Source: UMGS1933 sp045593405 (GTDB lineage: Bacteria; Bacillota; Clostridia; TANB77; CAG-508). Taken from it: a stretch of 9,549 nucleotides of DNA. The stretch covers positions 1 to 9,549 of the forward strand of contig JAZNWN010000022.1 of assembly GCA_045593405.1 (NCBI GenBank), in the 5' to 3' direction. The notes under the pieces were generated by a model that worked only from the letters and a program-made list of their open reading frames with translations, was not told the origin of the DNA and ran no database searches. This document shows, piece after piece, positions 1 to 7,120 of this stretch. The translations under genes and the position numbers were made by a program. Every line of letters begins with the position of its first letter. The first letter of the stretch is position 1.

Positions 1-14
1 GAAAGAGGTTATTT

Positions 15-1739
15 ATGAAAAACGAGAAAATTTATAGTGCAAAAGAATTTAAAAACATTAAAGAAATTATCTATAATTCCGTAAAACTTTATGGAGAAAA
101 AATTGCATATGTAATAAAACATAAAGATAAAAAAGATGTATCTTATGAAAATGTAACATATAAAAGATTATTAGATGATGCAAACAAATTAGGAACAGCC
201 TTATTTGATATGGGATTCCAGAGAAAAAGAATTGCAATTATAGGTAAAAATAGATATGAATGGGCTTTAGCCCATGTAACAAACATGCTAGGTGGATGTA
301 TATCTGTTCCACTTGATAAAGACCTACAATTTGAAGAATTTGAAACATCTTTAATTAGAAGTAAAGCTGAATGTATAATATTTGATGAAAAACATTTAGA
401 TATGTTAAACAAAGTTATTGAAAATGGAAAAACAAAATTAAAAGAATTTATATGCATGAGTAAAGTAGAAGGTAAGAAATGTATACAAGAGCTTTTAGAT
501 AAAGGAAAAGAATTACTAAAGCAAGAAAAAAAAGACTATGTAAATGCTAAAATAGATGAAAACGAAATGAATATATTATTATTCACTTCTGGAACAACAT
601 CAAATTCAAAAGCTGTAATGCTTTCACAAAAAAATATTGCATCAAATATTTATGCAATGCAATGTGTTGAAGATATTAGATGTACAGATACAAATATAGC
701 ATTTTTACCATATCACCATATATTTGGCTCTACATGTATGCTAGTAATGCTTGCTCAAGGTGTAAAAACAGTATTTCCAGATGGTTTAAGATATATAAAA
801 CAAAACTTAAATGAATACAAGGTGTCACTATTCGTTGGTGTTCCTGTTTTAATAGAAGCAATTTATAAAACAATAATGAAAGAAATAGAAAAACAAGGAA
901 AAACAAAATTAATAAAAGTTGCCACAAAATTAAGTAATTTCTTAAGAAAATTTGGTATAGATATAAGAAGAAAATTATTCAAACAAGTATTAGATGCACT
1001 TGGGGGAGAATTAAGATTAATGATTTCTGGAGGAGCACCAGCAGATCCACAAATATCAAGAGGATTTATCAATTTAGGAATAGAAGTTGTTCAAGGTTAT
1101 GGTTTAACAGAAACAGCACCAGTTATTGCAGCTGAAAATGTAAAAGCCGTTCGAAATGGATCGGTAGGAGTTGCAATGATAAATGACACAATAGAAATTG
1201 CAAATCCAGATGAAAATAGGATAGGGGAGATAAGAGTAAAAGGACCAAATATAATGCTTGGATACTATGAAATGCCAGAAGAAACAGCTGAAGTATTAAA
1301 AGATGGTTGGTTCTATACAGGAGATTTAGGATATTTAGATAAAGATGGATTCCTATTTATAACAGGAAGAAACAAAAATATGATTGTTCTAAAAAATGGA
1401 AAAAAAGTATTCCCAGAGGAATTAGAAACATTAATTGGAAGAATAGAATTAGTATCAGAATCAATGGTATTTGGAATGCCAGATGTAAAAGATAAAAACG
1501 ATGTAATGTTATCAGTAAAAATCGTATACAACCAGGAAGTTGTAAAAGAAAAATATGAAGGAAAAACAGAAAAAGAGTTATACGATATAATCTGGAATGA
1601 AATAAAAGAACTAAATAAATCATTCCCAAGATACAAACATATACAAAAAATGATTCTGACAAAAGAAGAATTAATAAAGACATCAACAAAAAAAGTAAAA
1701 AGACAAGAAGAGATGAAAAAAATATTAGCAGAAAAATAA
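15..1739 (+). CDS. AMP-forming acyl-CoA synthetase (long-chain fatty acid--CoA ligase-like)
   Basis: This is a 574-residue adenylate-forming enzyme of the ANL superfamily. It is predicted to activate a carboxylic acid, probably a fatty acid, with ATP and then transfer it to CoA in the cytoplasm. Core motifs appear in order: the phosphate loop TSGTTSNSK at about 191-199, SGGAPAD at 338-344, GYGLTET at 361-367, YTGD at 434-437, and the hinge block GRNKNMIVLKNGKKVFPEEL at about 451-470. The C-terminal lysine motif, usually PKTxxGKxKR, reads IKTSTKKVKR near 554-563. The phosphate loop has lost the usual G-x-P (TSGTTGxPK becomes TSGTTSNSK). Length is normal for bacterial long-chain acyl-CoA ligases, and there is no signal peptide. 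The start is supported by AGAGG about 6 bases upstream of the ATG. The gene ends at an intrinsic terminator, so it is not cotranscribed with secA. The family call is secure; the substrate is not determined, and an acyl-ACP synthetase role is possible. Confidence 0.9.
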   Translation: MKNEKIYSAKEFKNIKEIIYNSVKLYGEKIAYVIKHKDKKDVSYENVTYKRLLDDANKLGTALFDMGFQRKRIAIIGKNRYEWALAHVTNMLGGCISVPLDKDLQFEEFETSLIRSKAECIIFDEKHLDMLNKVIENGKTKLKEFICMSKVEGKKCIQELLDKGKELLKQEKKDYVNAKIDENEMNILLFTSGTTSNSKAVMLSQKNIASNIYAMQCVEDIRCTDTNIAFLPYHHIFGSTCMLVMLAQGVKTVFPDGLRYIKQNLNEYKVSLFVGVPVLIEAIYKTIMKEIEKQGKTKLIKVATKLSNFLRKFGIDIRRKLFKQVLDALGGELRLMISGGAPADPQISRGFINLGIEVVQGYGLTETAPVIAAENVKAVRNGSVGVAMINDTIEIANPDENRIGEIRVKGPNIMLGYYEMPEETAEVLKDGWFYTGDLGYLDKDGFLFITGRNKNMIVLKNGKKVFPEELETLIGRIELVSESMVFGMPDVKDKNDVMLSVKIVYNQEVVKEKYEGKTEKELYDIIWNEIKELNKSFPRYKHIQKMILTKEELIKTSTKKVKRQEEMKKILAEK

Positions 1740-1746
1740 TATTTTT

Positions 1747-1782
1747 AAAGAGAGCAAAATATTTTAAATTTGCTCTCTTTTT
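1747..1782 (+). terminator. Rho-independent terminator after the acyl-CoA synthetase
   Basis: A perfect 12-bp stem (aaagagagcaaa at 1747-1758 pairs with tttgctctcttt at 1769-1780) with a 10-base loop is followed by a T-rich tract. It lies 8 bases after the stop codon. On the minus strand the trailing T tract is short, so it would terminate the convergent gene at 1871-2410 only weakly. Confidence 0.88.
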
Positions 1783-1830
1783 ATTGTATCAAATTTATTG
1801 CAAACGCTGATTAAATTTTTCCTTTAATTT

Positions 1831-1870
1831 ATAGAGATTATATAAGTAATATTACTGATATATTCTCTAT
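1831..1870. repeat. 40-base imperfect palindrome abutting the stop of the minus-strand gene
   Basis: atagaga at 1831-1837 pairs with tctctat at 1864-1870. Pairing continues inward to the centre (agtaat/attact at 1845-1856) with two mismatches, so the arms are about 20 bases each. It begins directly next to the stop codon of the minus-strand gene (1871-1873). It could be an mRNA 3'-end stabiliser or part of a terminator, but no T tract follows it on either strand. The function is not established, and chance is possible in AT-rich DNA, although the outer seven pairs are not simple A/T runs. Confidence 0.5.
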
Positions 1871-2410
1871 TTAGTAAATTACAGCTGTTGGCACATATGT
1901 ATCATCTGGGGGGCATACAAGCGCATCTTCAGGCTCATCTGTAACAGAAATTTTTATAACTTTGAGAACTGGAATTTCTCCGTTGTAGTTTCCTTTATCA
2001 ATTGTACCAGTAAGCTCAACCCAAGTTCCATCTACAAAATTTTTAGAATCTTTATAATTACATAAAAAACCAACAACTAAAGTTTCATTCTGACGACTAG
2101 TTGTCATATCTCTAGCAAGAACAAATTCATTTTCTTTAAAATCCGAATTTCTATAAATATATCCCTTAAAACAAATAGTCTGCCCAACATAATCATCTAA
2201 ATTCTCATAAACAGACTTTAGAACATTAGTATAATTATTTGCTTCAATAACTGAAACCTCTGGTGTAGATATTTCATCTCGAACCCTAAAACTCTCCGAT
2301 AAAATCTTATAAATAGAAATAATAAAGAAAATAGTAATTATGATAGACATAATAATAAATGCAGTTTTAACAATATTTTTCGAATTTATTTTGATATTAA
2401 AAATAAACAT
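1871..2410 (-). CDS. Membrane-anchored protein with YcgQ/DUF1980 C-terminal (OB-fold-like) domain
   Basis: This is a 179-residue protein. A short basic N-terminus and one hydrophobic segment (about 14-35, rich in I and F) predict a signal anchor with the rest outside the cell. Residues about 60-160 resemble the C-terminal domain of the YcgQ/DUF1980 (TIGR03943) family: DDYVGQTICFKGYIYR (72-87), then ENEFVLAR (93-100), then GTWVELTGT (128-136) and IPVLKVIKI (146-154). From memory, full-length family members have two or more membrane helices and a Cys-Cys motif after the VLAR-like strand. Here that position reads DMTTSRQNE, with no cysteine. The start is fixed by a perfect AGGAGG (complement of 2416-2421) five bases before the ATG. 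It stands alone on the minus strand, divergent from secA and convergent with the acyl-CoA synthetase. The family assignment is by remembered similarity and no function is claimed. Confidence 0.7.
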   Translation of the reverse strand: MFIFNIKINSKNIVKTAFIIMSIIITIFFIISIYKILSESFRVRDEISTPEVSVIEANNYTNVLKSVYENLDDYVGQTICFKGYIYRNSDFKENEFVLARDMTTSRQNETLVVGFLCNYKDSKNFVDGTWVELTGTIDKGNYNGEIPVLKVIKISVTDEPEDALVCPPDDTYVPTAVIY

Positions 2411-2430
2411 AAAGGCCTCCTATTATGTTT

Positions 2431-2582
2431 TTGATATTTGGTGTTTTGTATTTTTTTGTATGGGCAGGCTTCCACCACCGCCTGTTATATGATAGTTTTT
2501 TATTAGGGCAGGGGTGGAACCCGCCCATACACATAAATATCAATATAATTACAAAAATCCAAATACACAATACCAAACACAA
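2431..2582. repeat. Possible small non-autonomous element: outer imperfect inverted repeats around a GC-rich palindrome
   Basis: The plus-strand segment 2431-2453 (ttgatatttggtgttttgta...) resembles the reverse complement of 2560-2582 (ttgtgtttggtattgtgtat...). They share TTTGGT, a TGTATTT block and a following TTTTGTA block, with small gaps. The GC-rich palindrome at 2457-2531 lies between them, off centre. The arrangement suggests a MITE-like insertion in the secA divergent spacer. No coding sequence is inside and I see no convincing target-site duplication. The AT-rich outer arms could be partly fortuitous. Confidence 0.4.
2457..2531. repeat. GC-rich palindromic repeat (TGTATGGGC...GCCCATACA)
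   Basis: The left arm 2457-2484 begins TGTATGGGCAGGCTTCCACC. The right arm, about 2505-2531, read as reverse complement begins TGTATGGGCGGGTTCCACC. The arms match at TGTATGGGC, GG, TTCCACC and GCC, with a one-base gap and a few mismatches. The roughly 20-base loop contains ttttttatta. The GC content stands out sharply from the AT-rich surroundings. No T tract follows on either strand, so it is not a simple terminator. It lies in the upstream region of the minus-strand gene (ATG at 2410) and shares end sequences with the palindrome at 8444-8510. Confidence 0.8.
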
Positions 2583-2602
2583 TTAATTTTTCATTCTCTT
2601 TA

Positions 2603-2631
2603 TTGCAATATATGCTAAATCGTGATATATT
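2603..2631 (+). promoter_or_regulatory. Candidate sigma-A promoter for secA
   Basis: TTGCAA (2603-2608) and TATATT (2626-2631) are separated by 17 bases. They match the vegetative consensus at 4/6 and 5/6 positions. This would give a leader of roughly 35 bases before the secA ATG. It lies just downstream of the palindromic element. AT-rich DNA produces such matches by chance, so this is a candidate only. Confidence 0.5.
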
Positions 2632-2673
2632 ATGAAAGTGAAATTAAACAAAAAGAAAGGATGAATTTTCATC

Positions 2674-5412
2674 ATGGGATTAATAAGTAAAATATTTGGA
2701 ACATATAGTGAAAGAGAAGTAAAAAGAGTAATGCCTCTAGTAAATAAAATAAATGGATTAGAGCCAGAAATAGAAAAATTACCAGATATAGAATTAAAGG
2801 CAAAAACTATAGAATTTAAAGAAAGATTAGAAAAAGGAGAAACTTTAGACGATATACTACCAGAAGCTTTTGCAGTAGTTAGAGAAGCATCAAAAAGAGT
2901 TTTAGGAATGAGACATTTTGATGTTCAATTAATAGGTGGAATTATTCTTCACCAAGGAAGAATTGCAGAAATGAAAACTGGTGAAGGAAAAACACTTGTT
3001 GCAACACTTCCAGTATATTTAAATGCACTTACAGGAAAAGGTGTACATGTTATAACTGTAAACGATTACCTAGCCAAAAGGGATAGTGAATGGATGGGTA
3101 AATTATATAAATTCTTAGGACTATCCGTTGGACTAGTTGTTGCTGGAATGAATCCAGAGCAAAAAAGAGAAGCTTATAATTCAGATATAACATATGGAAC
3201 AAATAACGAATATGGATTTGACTATCTAAGAGATAACATGGTTATTTATAAAAACCAATTAGTACAAAGAGAATTAAACTATGCAATTGTTGATGAAATA
3301 GATAGTATTTTAATAGATGAAGCAAGAACACCACTTATTATATCAGGAACAGCAGAGGCATCATCAGATTTATATAAACAAGCAAATGATTTTGTAAAAA
3401 GATTACAATCTAAAGTATTAGTTGAAGAAGATGTTAAAAATGAAGAACAAGCAGAAGACAACGAACATTATGACTATATTATAGATTTAAAAGCTAAATC
3501 AGCAACATTAACAGCTAAAGGTATTAAAAAGGCTGAAGAGCATTTTAAAGTAGAAAATTTAAATGATATAGATAATTCTGAATTAGTGCATCATATTAAT
3601 GTAGCATTAAAAGCTAATGGAATTATGAAAAAAGACATTGACTATATTGTAAAAGATGGAGAGGTTTTAATTGTAGACGAATTTACAGGAAGAATTATGT
3701 ATGGAAGAAGATATAATGATGGTTTACACCAAGCAATTGAAGCAAAAGAAAATGTAAAGATTGCAAACGAATCTAAAACATTAGCCACAATAACATTCCA
3801 AAATTATTTTAGAATGTATGGAAAACTTGCAGGTATGACTGGTACAGCTATGACAGAAGAAGATGAGTTTAGAGAAATTTATAATCTTGATGTTATAAGT
3901 ATTCCAACAAATAAACCAATGGTAAGGGTAGATAATAATGATATAATTTATAAAAATGAAAAAGCAAAATTTAGAGCTGTTGTAGAAGATATTAAAGAAA
4001 GCTATGAAAAAGGTCAACCAGTATTAGTTGGTACTGTTTCAATTGAAAATTCTGAAAAATTAAGTAGTATTTTAAGTAGAGAAGGAATAAAACATCAAGT
4101 TTTAAACGCAAAATTTCATGAAAAAGAAGCTCAAATTATAGCACAAGCAGGTAAATATGGAGCAGTTACAATTGCAACAAATATGGCTGGTCGTGGTACA
4201 GATATTATGCTTGGTGGTAACACAGAATTTATGGCTAAACAAGAAATGAGAAAAAAAGGAATTTCTGAAGAATTAATAGAACAATCTACAACTCATAATG
4301 AAACAACTGACGAAGAAATTCTAAATGCAAGAAAACTATTTAATGAATTAGAAAGTAAAATGGCAGAAAGTATTAAAGAAGAAAAAGATAAAGTAATTGC
4401 TGCTGGTGGACTTAAAATAATTGGTACAGAAAGACATGAATCAAGAAGAATTGATAATCAGCTTCGTGGCCGTAGTGGACGTCAAGGAGATATTGGTGAA
4501 TCTAGATTTTATATAGCTCTTGATGACGATTTAATGAAAATATTTGGTGGAGACATGATTACTAGTCTTTATAATACTTTAAATGCGGACGAAAACATGC
4601 CAATTCAAGCAGGATTTTTATCTAAAGCAGTAGAAACAGCACAAAGAAAAGTTGAAGGAAAACATTTTAGTATAAGAAAACATGTATTACAATATGACGA
4701 TGTAATGAACGTTCAAAGAGAAATTATTTACAAACAAAGAAGAGAAGTGCTAGATGGTAAAAATCTAAAAGATACTATTCAAAATATGATGAATACAGTA
4801 ATAGAAAATATAGTGTTAGCACACATGAATAGGGAAGAAGGAGCAAATACAGAAGGTCTTTTACTAGATGCTAAAAACATACTAAATGTTGAAAAAATTG
4901 ATAGTATAAATTCAAACAATATACAAGCAATTACTGAGGAATTAGGAAATAAAGTACATGAAATTTACAACAACAAAGAAACTGAATTTGGAGAAGAACA
5001 TTTAAGAGAATTAGAAAGAGTTGTACTTTTAAAAGTTGTTGACCAAAAATGGATGAACCATATAGATGCAATGGACGAATTAAAAAATGGTATAGGGCTA
5101 CGTGCGTATGGACAAAAAAATCCAGTTGACCAATATAGAACAGAAGGCTTTGATATGTTTGATCAAATGACAGCAGACATAAAAACAGATGTTGTAAAAA
5201 TATTATTACATCTAAACAAAGTAACAAAGGTAGAAAGAACATCAAATGTAAAAATAACAAATCAAGGATTTGATAATGCAAAAACTGAAGTGGCGAAACC
5301 AAACACAACACAAAATCACACGCCAGTGAAAAATGATGGCCCACAAGTAGGAAGAAACGATACTTGTCCATGTGGTTCTGGTAAGAAATATAAAAATTGT
5401 TGTGGGAAATAA
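2674..5412 (+). CDS. secA: Preprotein translocase ATPase SecA
   Basis: SecA is the ATPase that drives unfolded preproteins through SecYEG at the cytoplasmic membrane. Visible elements are Walker A MKTGEGKT (about 100-107), TVNDYLAKRD (128-137), the DEAD-type box VDEID (206-210) and IDEARTPLI (214-222). These are followed by NMAGRGTDI, then GTERHESRRIDNQLRGRSGRQGD of the second nucleotide-binding fold, and the wing and scaffold region. The C-terminal zinc-binding SEC-C tail has cysteines at 898, 900, 909 and 910. At 912 residues it is longer than B. subtilis SecA (841). Most of the excess is an acidic insert between about 513 (LGGN) and 578 (GGL) in the second nucleotide-binding domain, as in other clostridial SecAs. 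AAAGGA lies about 12 bases upstream of the ATG, a rather long spacing. The N-terminus MGLISKIFG is typical of the family. It is first in a run that continues to prfB, its usual Firmicutes neighbour. Confidence 0.97.
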   Translation: MGLISKIFGTYSEREVKRVMPLVNKINGLEPEIEKLPDIELKAKTIEFKERLEKGETLDDILPEAFAVVREASKRVLGMRHFDVQLIGGIILHQGRIAEMKTGEGKTLVATLPVYLNALTGKGVHVITVNDYLAKRDSEWMGKLYKFLGLSVGLVVAGMNPEQKREAYNSDITYGTNNEYGFDYLRDNMVIYKNQLVQRELNYAIVDEIDSILIDEARTPLIISGTAEASSDLYKQANDFVKRLQSKVLVEEDVKNEEQAEDNEHYDYIIDLKAKSATLTAKGIKKAEEHFKVENLNDIDNSELVHHINVALKANGIMKKDIDYIVKDGEVLIVDEFTGRIMYGRRYNDGLHQAIEAKENVKIANESKTLATITFQNYFRMYGKLAGMTGTAMTEEDEFREIYNLDVISIPTNKPMVRVDNNDIIYKNEKAKFRAVVEDIKESYEKGQPVLVGTVSIENSEKLSSILSREGIKHQVLNAKFHEKEAQIIAQAGKYGAVTIATNMAGRGTDIMLGGNTEFMAKQEMRKKGISEELIEQSTTHNETTDEEILNARKLFNELESKMAESIKEEKDKVIAAGGLKIIGTERHESRRIDNQLRGRSGRQGDIGESRFYIALDDDLMKIFGGDMITSLYNTLNADENMPIQAGFLSKAVETAQRKVEGKHFSIRKHVLQYDDVMNVQREIIYKQRREVLDGKNLKDTIQNMMNTVIENIVLAHMNREEGANTEGLLLDAKNILNVEKIDSINSNNIQAITEELGNKVHEIYNNKETEFGEEHLRELERVVLLKVVDQKWMNHIDAMDELKNGIGLRAYGQKNPVDQYRTEGFDMFDQMTADIKTDVVKILLHLNKVTKVERTSNVKITNQGFDNAKTEVAKPNTTQNHTPVKNDGPQVGRNDTCPCGSGKKYKNCCGK

Positions 5413-5450
5413 GTTATAACAGGCATATATTAATTTAAGTAGGTGATGAT

Positions 5451-6014
5451 ATGCAAATACAAAGAAAAACAATAGAAAATGACGAAGAATATTTAAGACA
5501 GATATCTCAAGATGTTTGCTTAGATGATAAATCTTATATGGAAGAAATAAAATTGTTGGAACAATTTTGTCTTGAAACTGAATGTTTTGCATTAGCAGCT
5601 GTACAAATTGGAATACCAAAAAGGATAATATATTTAAAAAATACAACATTAGATATACCTTTAGATGATATTAATTATAATGAATCAAAAGTTTTAATAA
5701 ACCCAAAAGTTGTATCAAGAAAAGGACATACTAAATATTGGGAAGCATGTTTAAGTTGTTTAGATAATATGGGGTTAGTTAGTAGGCCTTATGAAATTGT
5801 CGTGAAATACTATGATATAAATGGAGTAGAGCATATTGAAACATTTGAAGGATTTGAATCAACTGTTATATCGCATGAATTAGATCATTTAGATGGAATT
5901 TTACATATGGATATAGCTGAAAAAATTTTGAACATGCCAAAAGAACAAAGAGCAGATTTTAGAAAACAACATCCTTATGAAATTATTTCTAAGACATGTA
6001 AATTTAATAAATAA
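5451..6014 (+). CDS. def: Peptide deformylase, divergent
   Basis: It is predicted to remove the formyl group from the N-terminal methionine of nascent proteins, acting at the ribosome exit. The 187-residue length fits the family. Metal-site residues are present: Cys100 in EACLS (98-102, usually EGCLS), His142 and His146 in HELDH (142-146), and the catalytic Glu143. Motif I, normally GxGxAAxQxG, reads CFALAAVQIG (45-54), so both early glycines are replaced by Cys and Ala while the AAxQ core and the Gln are kept. This suggests an active but diverged enzyme, perhaps a second paralogue. The start is supported by AGGTGAT at 5441-5447, with GGTGAT three bases before the ATG. It follows secA by 38 bases and precedes ccdA by 9, consistent with cotranscription. 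Family confidence is high; whether it is the housekeeping deformylase cannot be told from this window. Confidence 0.9.
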   Translation: MQIQRKTIENDEEYLRQISQDVCLDDKSYMEEIKLLEQFCLETECFALAAVQIGIPKRIIYLKNTTLDIPLDDINYNESKVLINPKVVSRKGHTKYWEACLSCLDNMGLVSRPYEIVVKYYDINGVEHIETFEGFESTVISHELDHLDGILHMDIAEKILNMPKEQRADFRKQHPYEIISKTCKFNK

Positions 6015-6023
6015 GAGGTTTTT

Positions 6024-6659
6024 ATGGAATTTTTATTTACGTTTATCGAAGGTTTTGCAAGTTTTATATCTCCATGTTTGTTGCCAATGATACCTATTTA
6101 TATTTCATACTTTGCTGGCAAAGATGATAAAAAAATAAGTAAAACACTTACAAATGCAATTGGTTTTGTATTAGGTTTTACTATAATTTTCATATTACTT
6201 GCTATTTTTGCAAGCAAACTTGGAATAATAATTAGTGAAAATATTAAATATATAAAAATTATTTTTGGATTAGTTATTATGATTCTTGGTCTAAATTATA
6301 TGGAAATTTTTAATATTAAATTCTTAAATAAAACTAATATAAAAAAAACTAACAATAAAAATTTAAACTTTATAAAATCATTTATATTTGGAGTTTTATT
6401 TTCTATTAGTTGGACACCATGTATTGGAACATTCTTAAGTTCTGCCCTTTTAATGGTTGCAAAAGAACAAGAAATAGTAAAAGGAATTTTACTTATGTTA
6501 GTTTATTCAATTGGTTTAGGTGTTCCTTTTATAATATCAGCAGTTCTAATAGAAAAGCTAAAAGAAGTGTTTAATTTTATAAAAAAGAATTATAATATTG
6601 TTAAAAAAATTTCTGGAATAATATTGATTCTAATGGGAATTTATATGTTTATATCTTAG
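6024..6659 (+). CDS. ccdA: CcdA-type thiol:disulfide transmembrane electron carrier
   Basis: This is a 211-residue polytopic membrane protein of the CcdA/DsbD-core family. It takes electrons from cytosolic thioredoxin and passes them to an extracytoplasmic thioredoxin-like protein. About six hydrophobic segments are visible. The redox cysteines sit in the expected places: Cys18 in ISPCLLPMIP (16-25, first helix) and Cys133 in SWTPCIGTFLS (129-139, fourth helix). A lysine- and asparagine-rich loop (about 99-118) joins the two halves. The start is supported by AAGAGG upstream of the ATG. The thioredoxin gene follows after 12 bases and is its natural partner. No cytochrome c maturation genes are present here, so the target is more likely exported disulfide proteins, or spore-related thiols as proposed for CcdA in B. 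subtilis. The last point is inference from family knowledge. Confidence 0.92.
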   Translation: MEFLFTFIEGFASFISPCLLPMIPIYISYFAGKDDKKISKTLTNAIGFVLGFTIIFILLAIFASKLGIIISENIKYIKIIFGLVIMILGLNYMEIFNIKFLNKTNIKKTNNKNLNFIKSFIFGVLFSISWTPCIGTFLSSALLMVAKEQEIVKGILLMLVYSIGLGVPFIISAVLIEKLKEVFNFIKKNYNIVKKISGIILILMGIYMFIS

Positions 6660-6671
6660 GTGGAGGTATTA

Positions 6672-7112
6672 ATGAAAAATAAAATTATTCTAATTGTATT
6701 AATTGTAGCCTTTATAGGAATAATGTTATTATTAAATAATGTTTTACAAAATGAGACAAATAAAGTAAGTTCTCAAGATATTATAATTAAAGAGGAGGAA
6801 AAAGTAATGATTATTCAAGTAAATAATGAAAACTTTCAAACAGAAGTTTTAAACAGTGAAAAAACTGTATTAATTGATTTTTATGCAGATTGGTGTGGTC
6901 CTTGTAAAATGTTATCTAGAGTAGTAGAACAATTTGCAAGTGAAAATGAGAATATAAAAGTAGTTAAAATAAATGTAGATGATGAACAAGACTTAGCAAT
7001 AAACTATGGAGTAATGTCTATTCCTACATTAGTTGTTATAAAAAATGGACAAGAAGTAAATAGAAGCGTTGGATTAGTTTCAAAGGATGATATATTAAAT
7101 TTAGTAAAATAG
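6672..7112 (+). CDS. Membrane-anchored thioredoxin with possible second, cytosolic start
   Basis: The 146-residue product has a basic N-terminus (MKNK), a hydrophobic anchor at about 5-21 and a 20-25 residue linker. A complete thioredoxin fold follows, with active site WCGPC at 74-78 and cis-proline in SIPT at about 116-119. Positive residues before the helix predict that the thioredoxin domain faces outside, where it would receive electrons from CcdA encoded just upstream. ATG 6672 is preferred over GTG 6660 because GGAGG (6662-6666) lies five bases before it; using the GTG would place that site inside the gene. The linker codes KEEEKVM and contains AGGAGG at 6793-6798, eight bases before an in-frame ATG (6807-6809). 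Starting there gives a 101-residue thioredoxin with the usual cytosolic N-terminus. The two-product idea is inference; the fold and anchor are clear. Confidence 0.93.
   Translation: MKNKIILIVLIVAFIGIMLLLNNVLQNETNKVSSQDIIIKEEEKVMIIQVNNENFQTEVLNSEKTVLIDFYADWCGPCKMLSRVVEQFASENENIKVVKINVDDEQDLAINYGVMSIPTLVVIKNGQEVNRSVGLVSKDDILNLVK
6793..6809 (+). promoter_or_regulatory. Internal ribosome binding site and start codon within the thioredoxin gene
   Basis: AGGAGG at 6793-6798 is a perfect Shine-Dalgarno. An 8-base spacer separates it from ATG 6807-6809, in frame at residue 46 of the anchored protein and exactly where the thioredoxin fold begins. It matches the consensus better than most gene starts in this window. 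It may direct a soluble cytosolic isoform, or be a relic of an ancestral free-standing gene extended upstream. Confidence 0.6.
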
Positions 7113-7120
7113 GTGATAAT

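Noticed and set aside
2457..2531. Palindromes at 2457-2531 and 8444-8510 as CRISPR repeats or tRNA-like genes
   Set aside because: They are single units with no regular spacers, their arms are long inverted repeats, and no cloverleaf or T-loop consensus is present.
2661..2690. Nine-codon ORF (ATG 2661 to TAA 2690) overlapping the secA start, as a possible leader peptide
   Set aside because: AAAGG sits directly against its ATG, with no room for a normal Shine-Dalgarno spacing, and there is no arrest-like sequence. It is more likely chance overlap.
4931..5649. Long leucine- and phenylalanine-rich minus-strand frames within secA and def
   Set aside because: These are antisense shadows of AT-rich coding DNA (Lys, Glu and Asn codons read backwards). 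They lack ribosome binding sites and overlap confident genes.
6660..6671. GTG 6660 as the thioredoxin start
   Set aside because: The GGAGG at 6662-6666 would then lie inside the coding region. It is perfectly placed for ATG 6672, and the four extra residues add nothing to the anchor.
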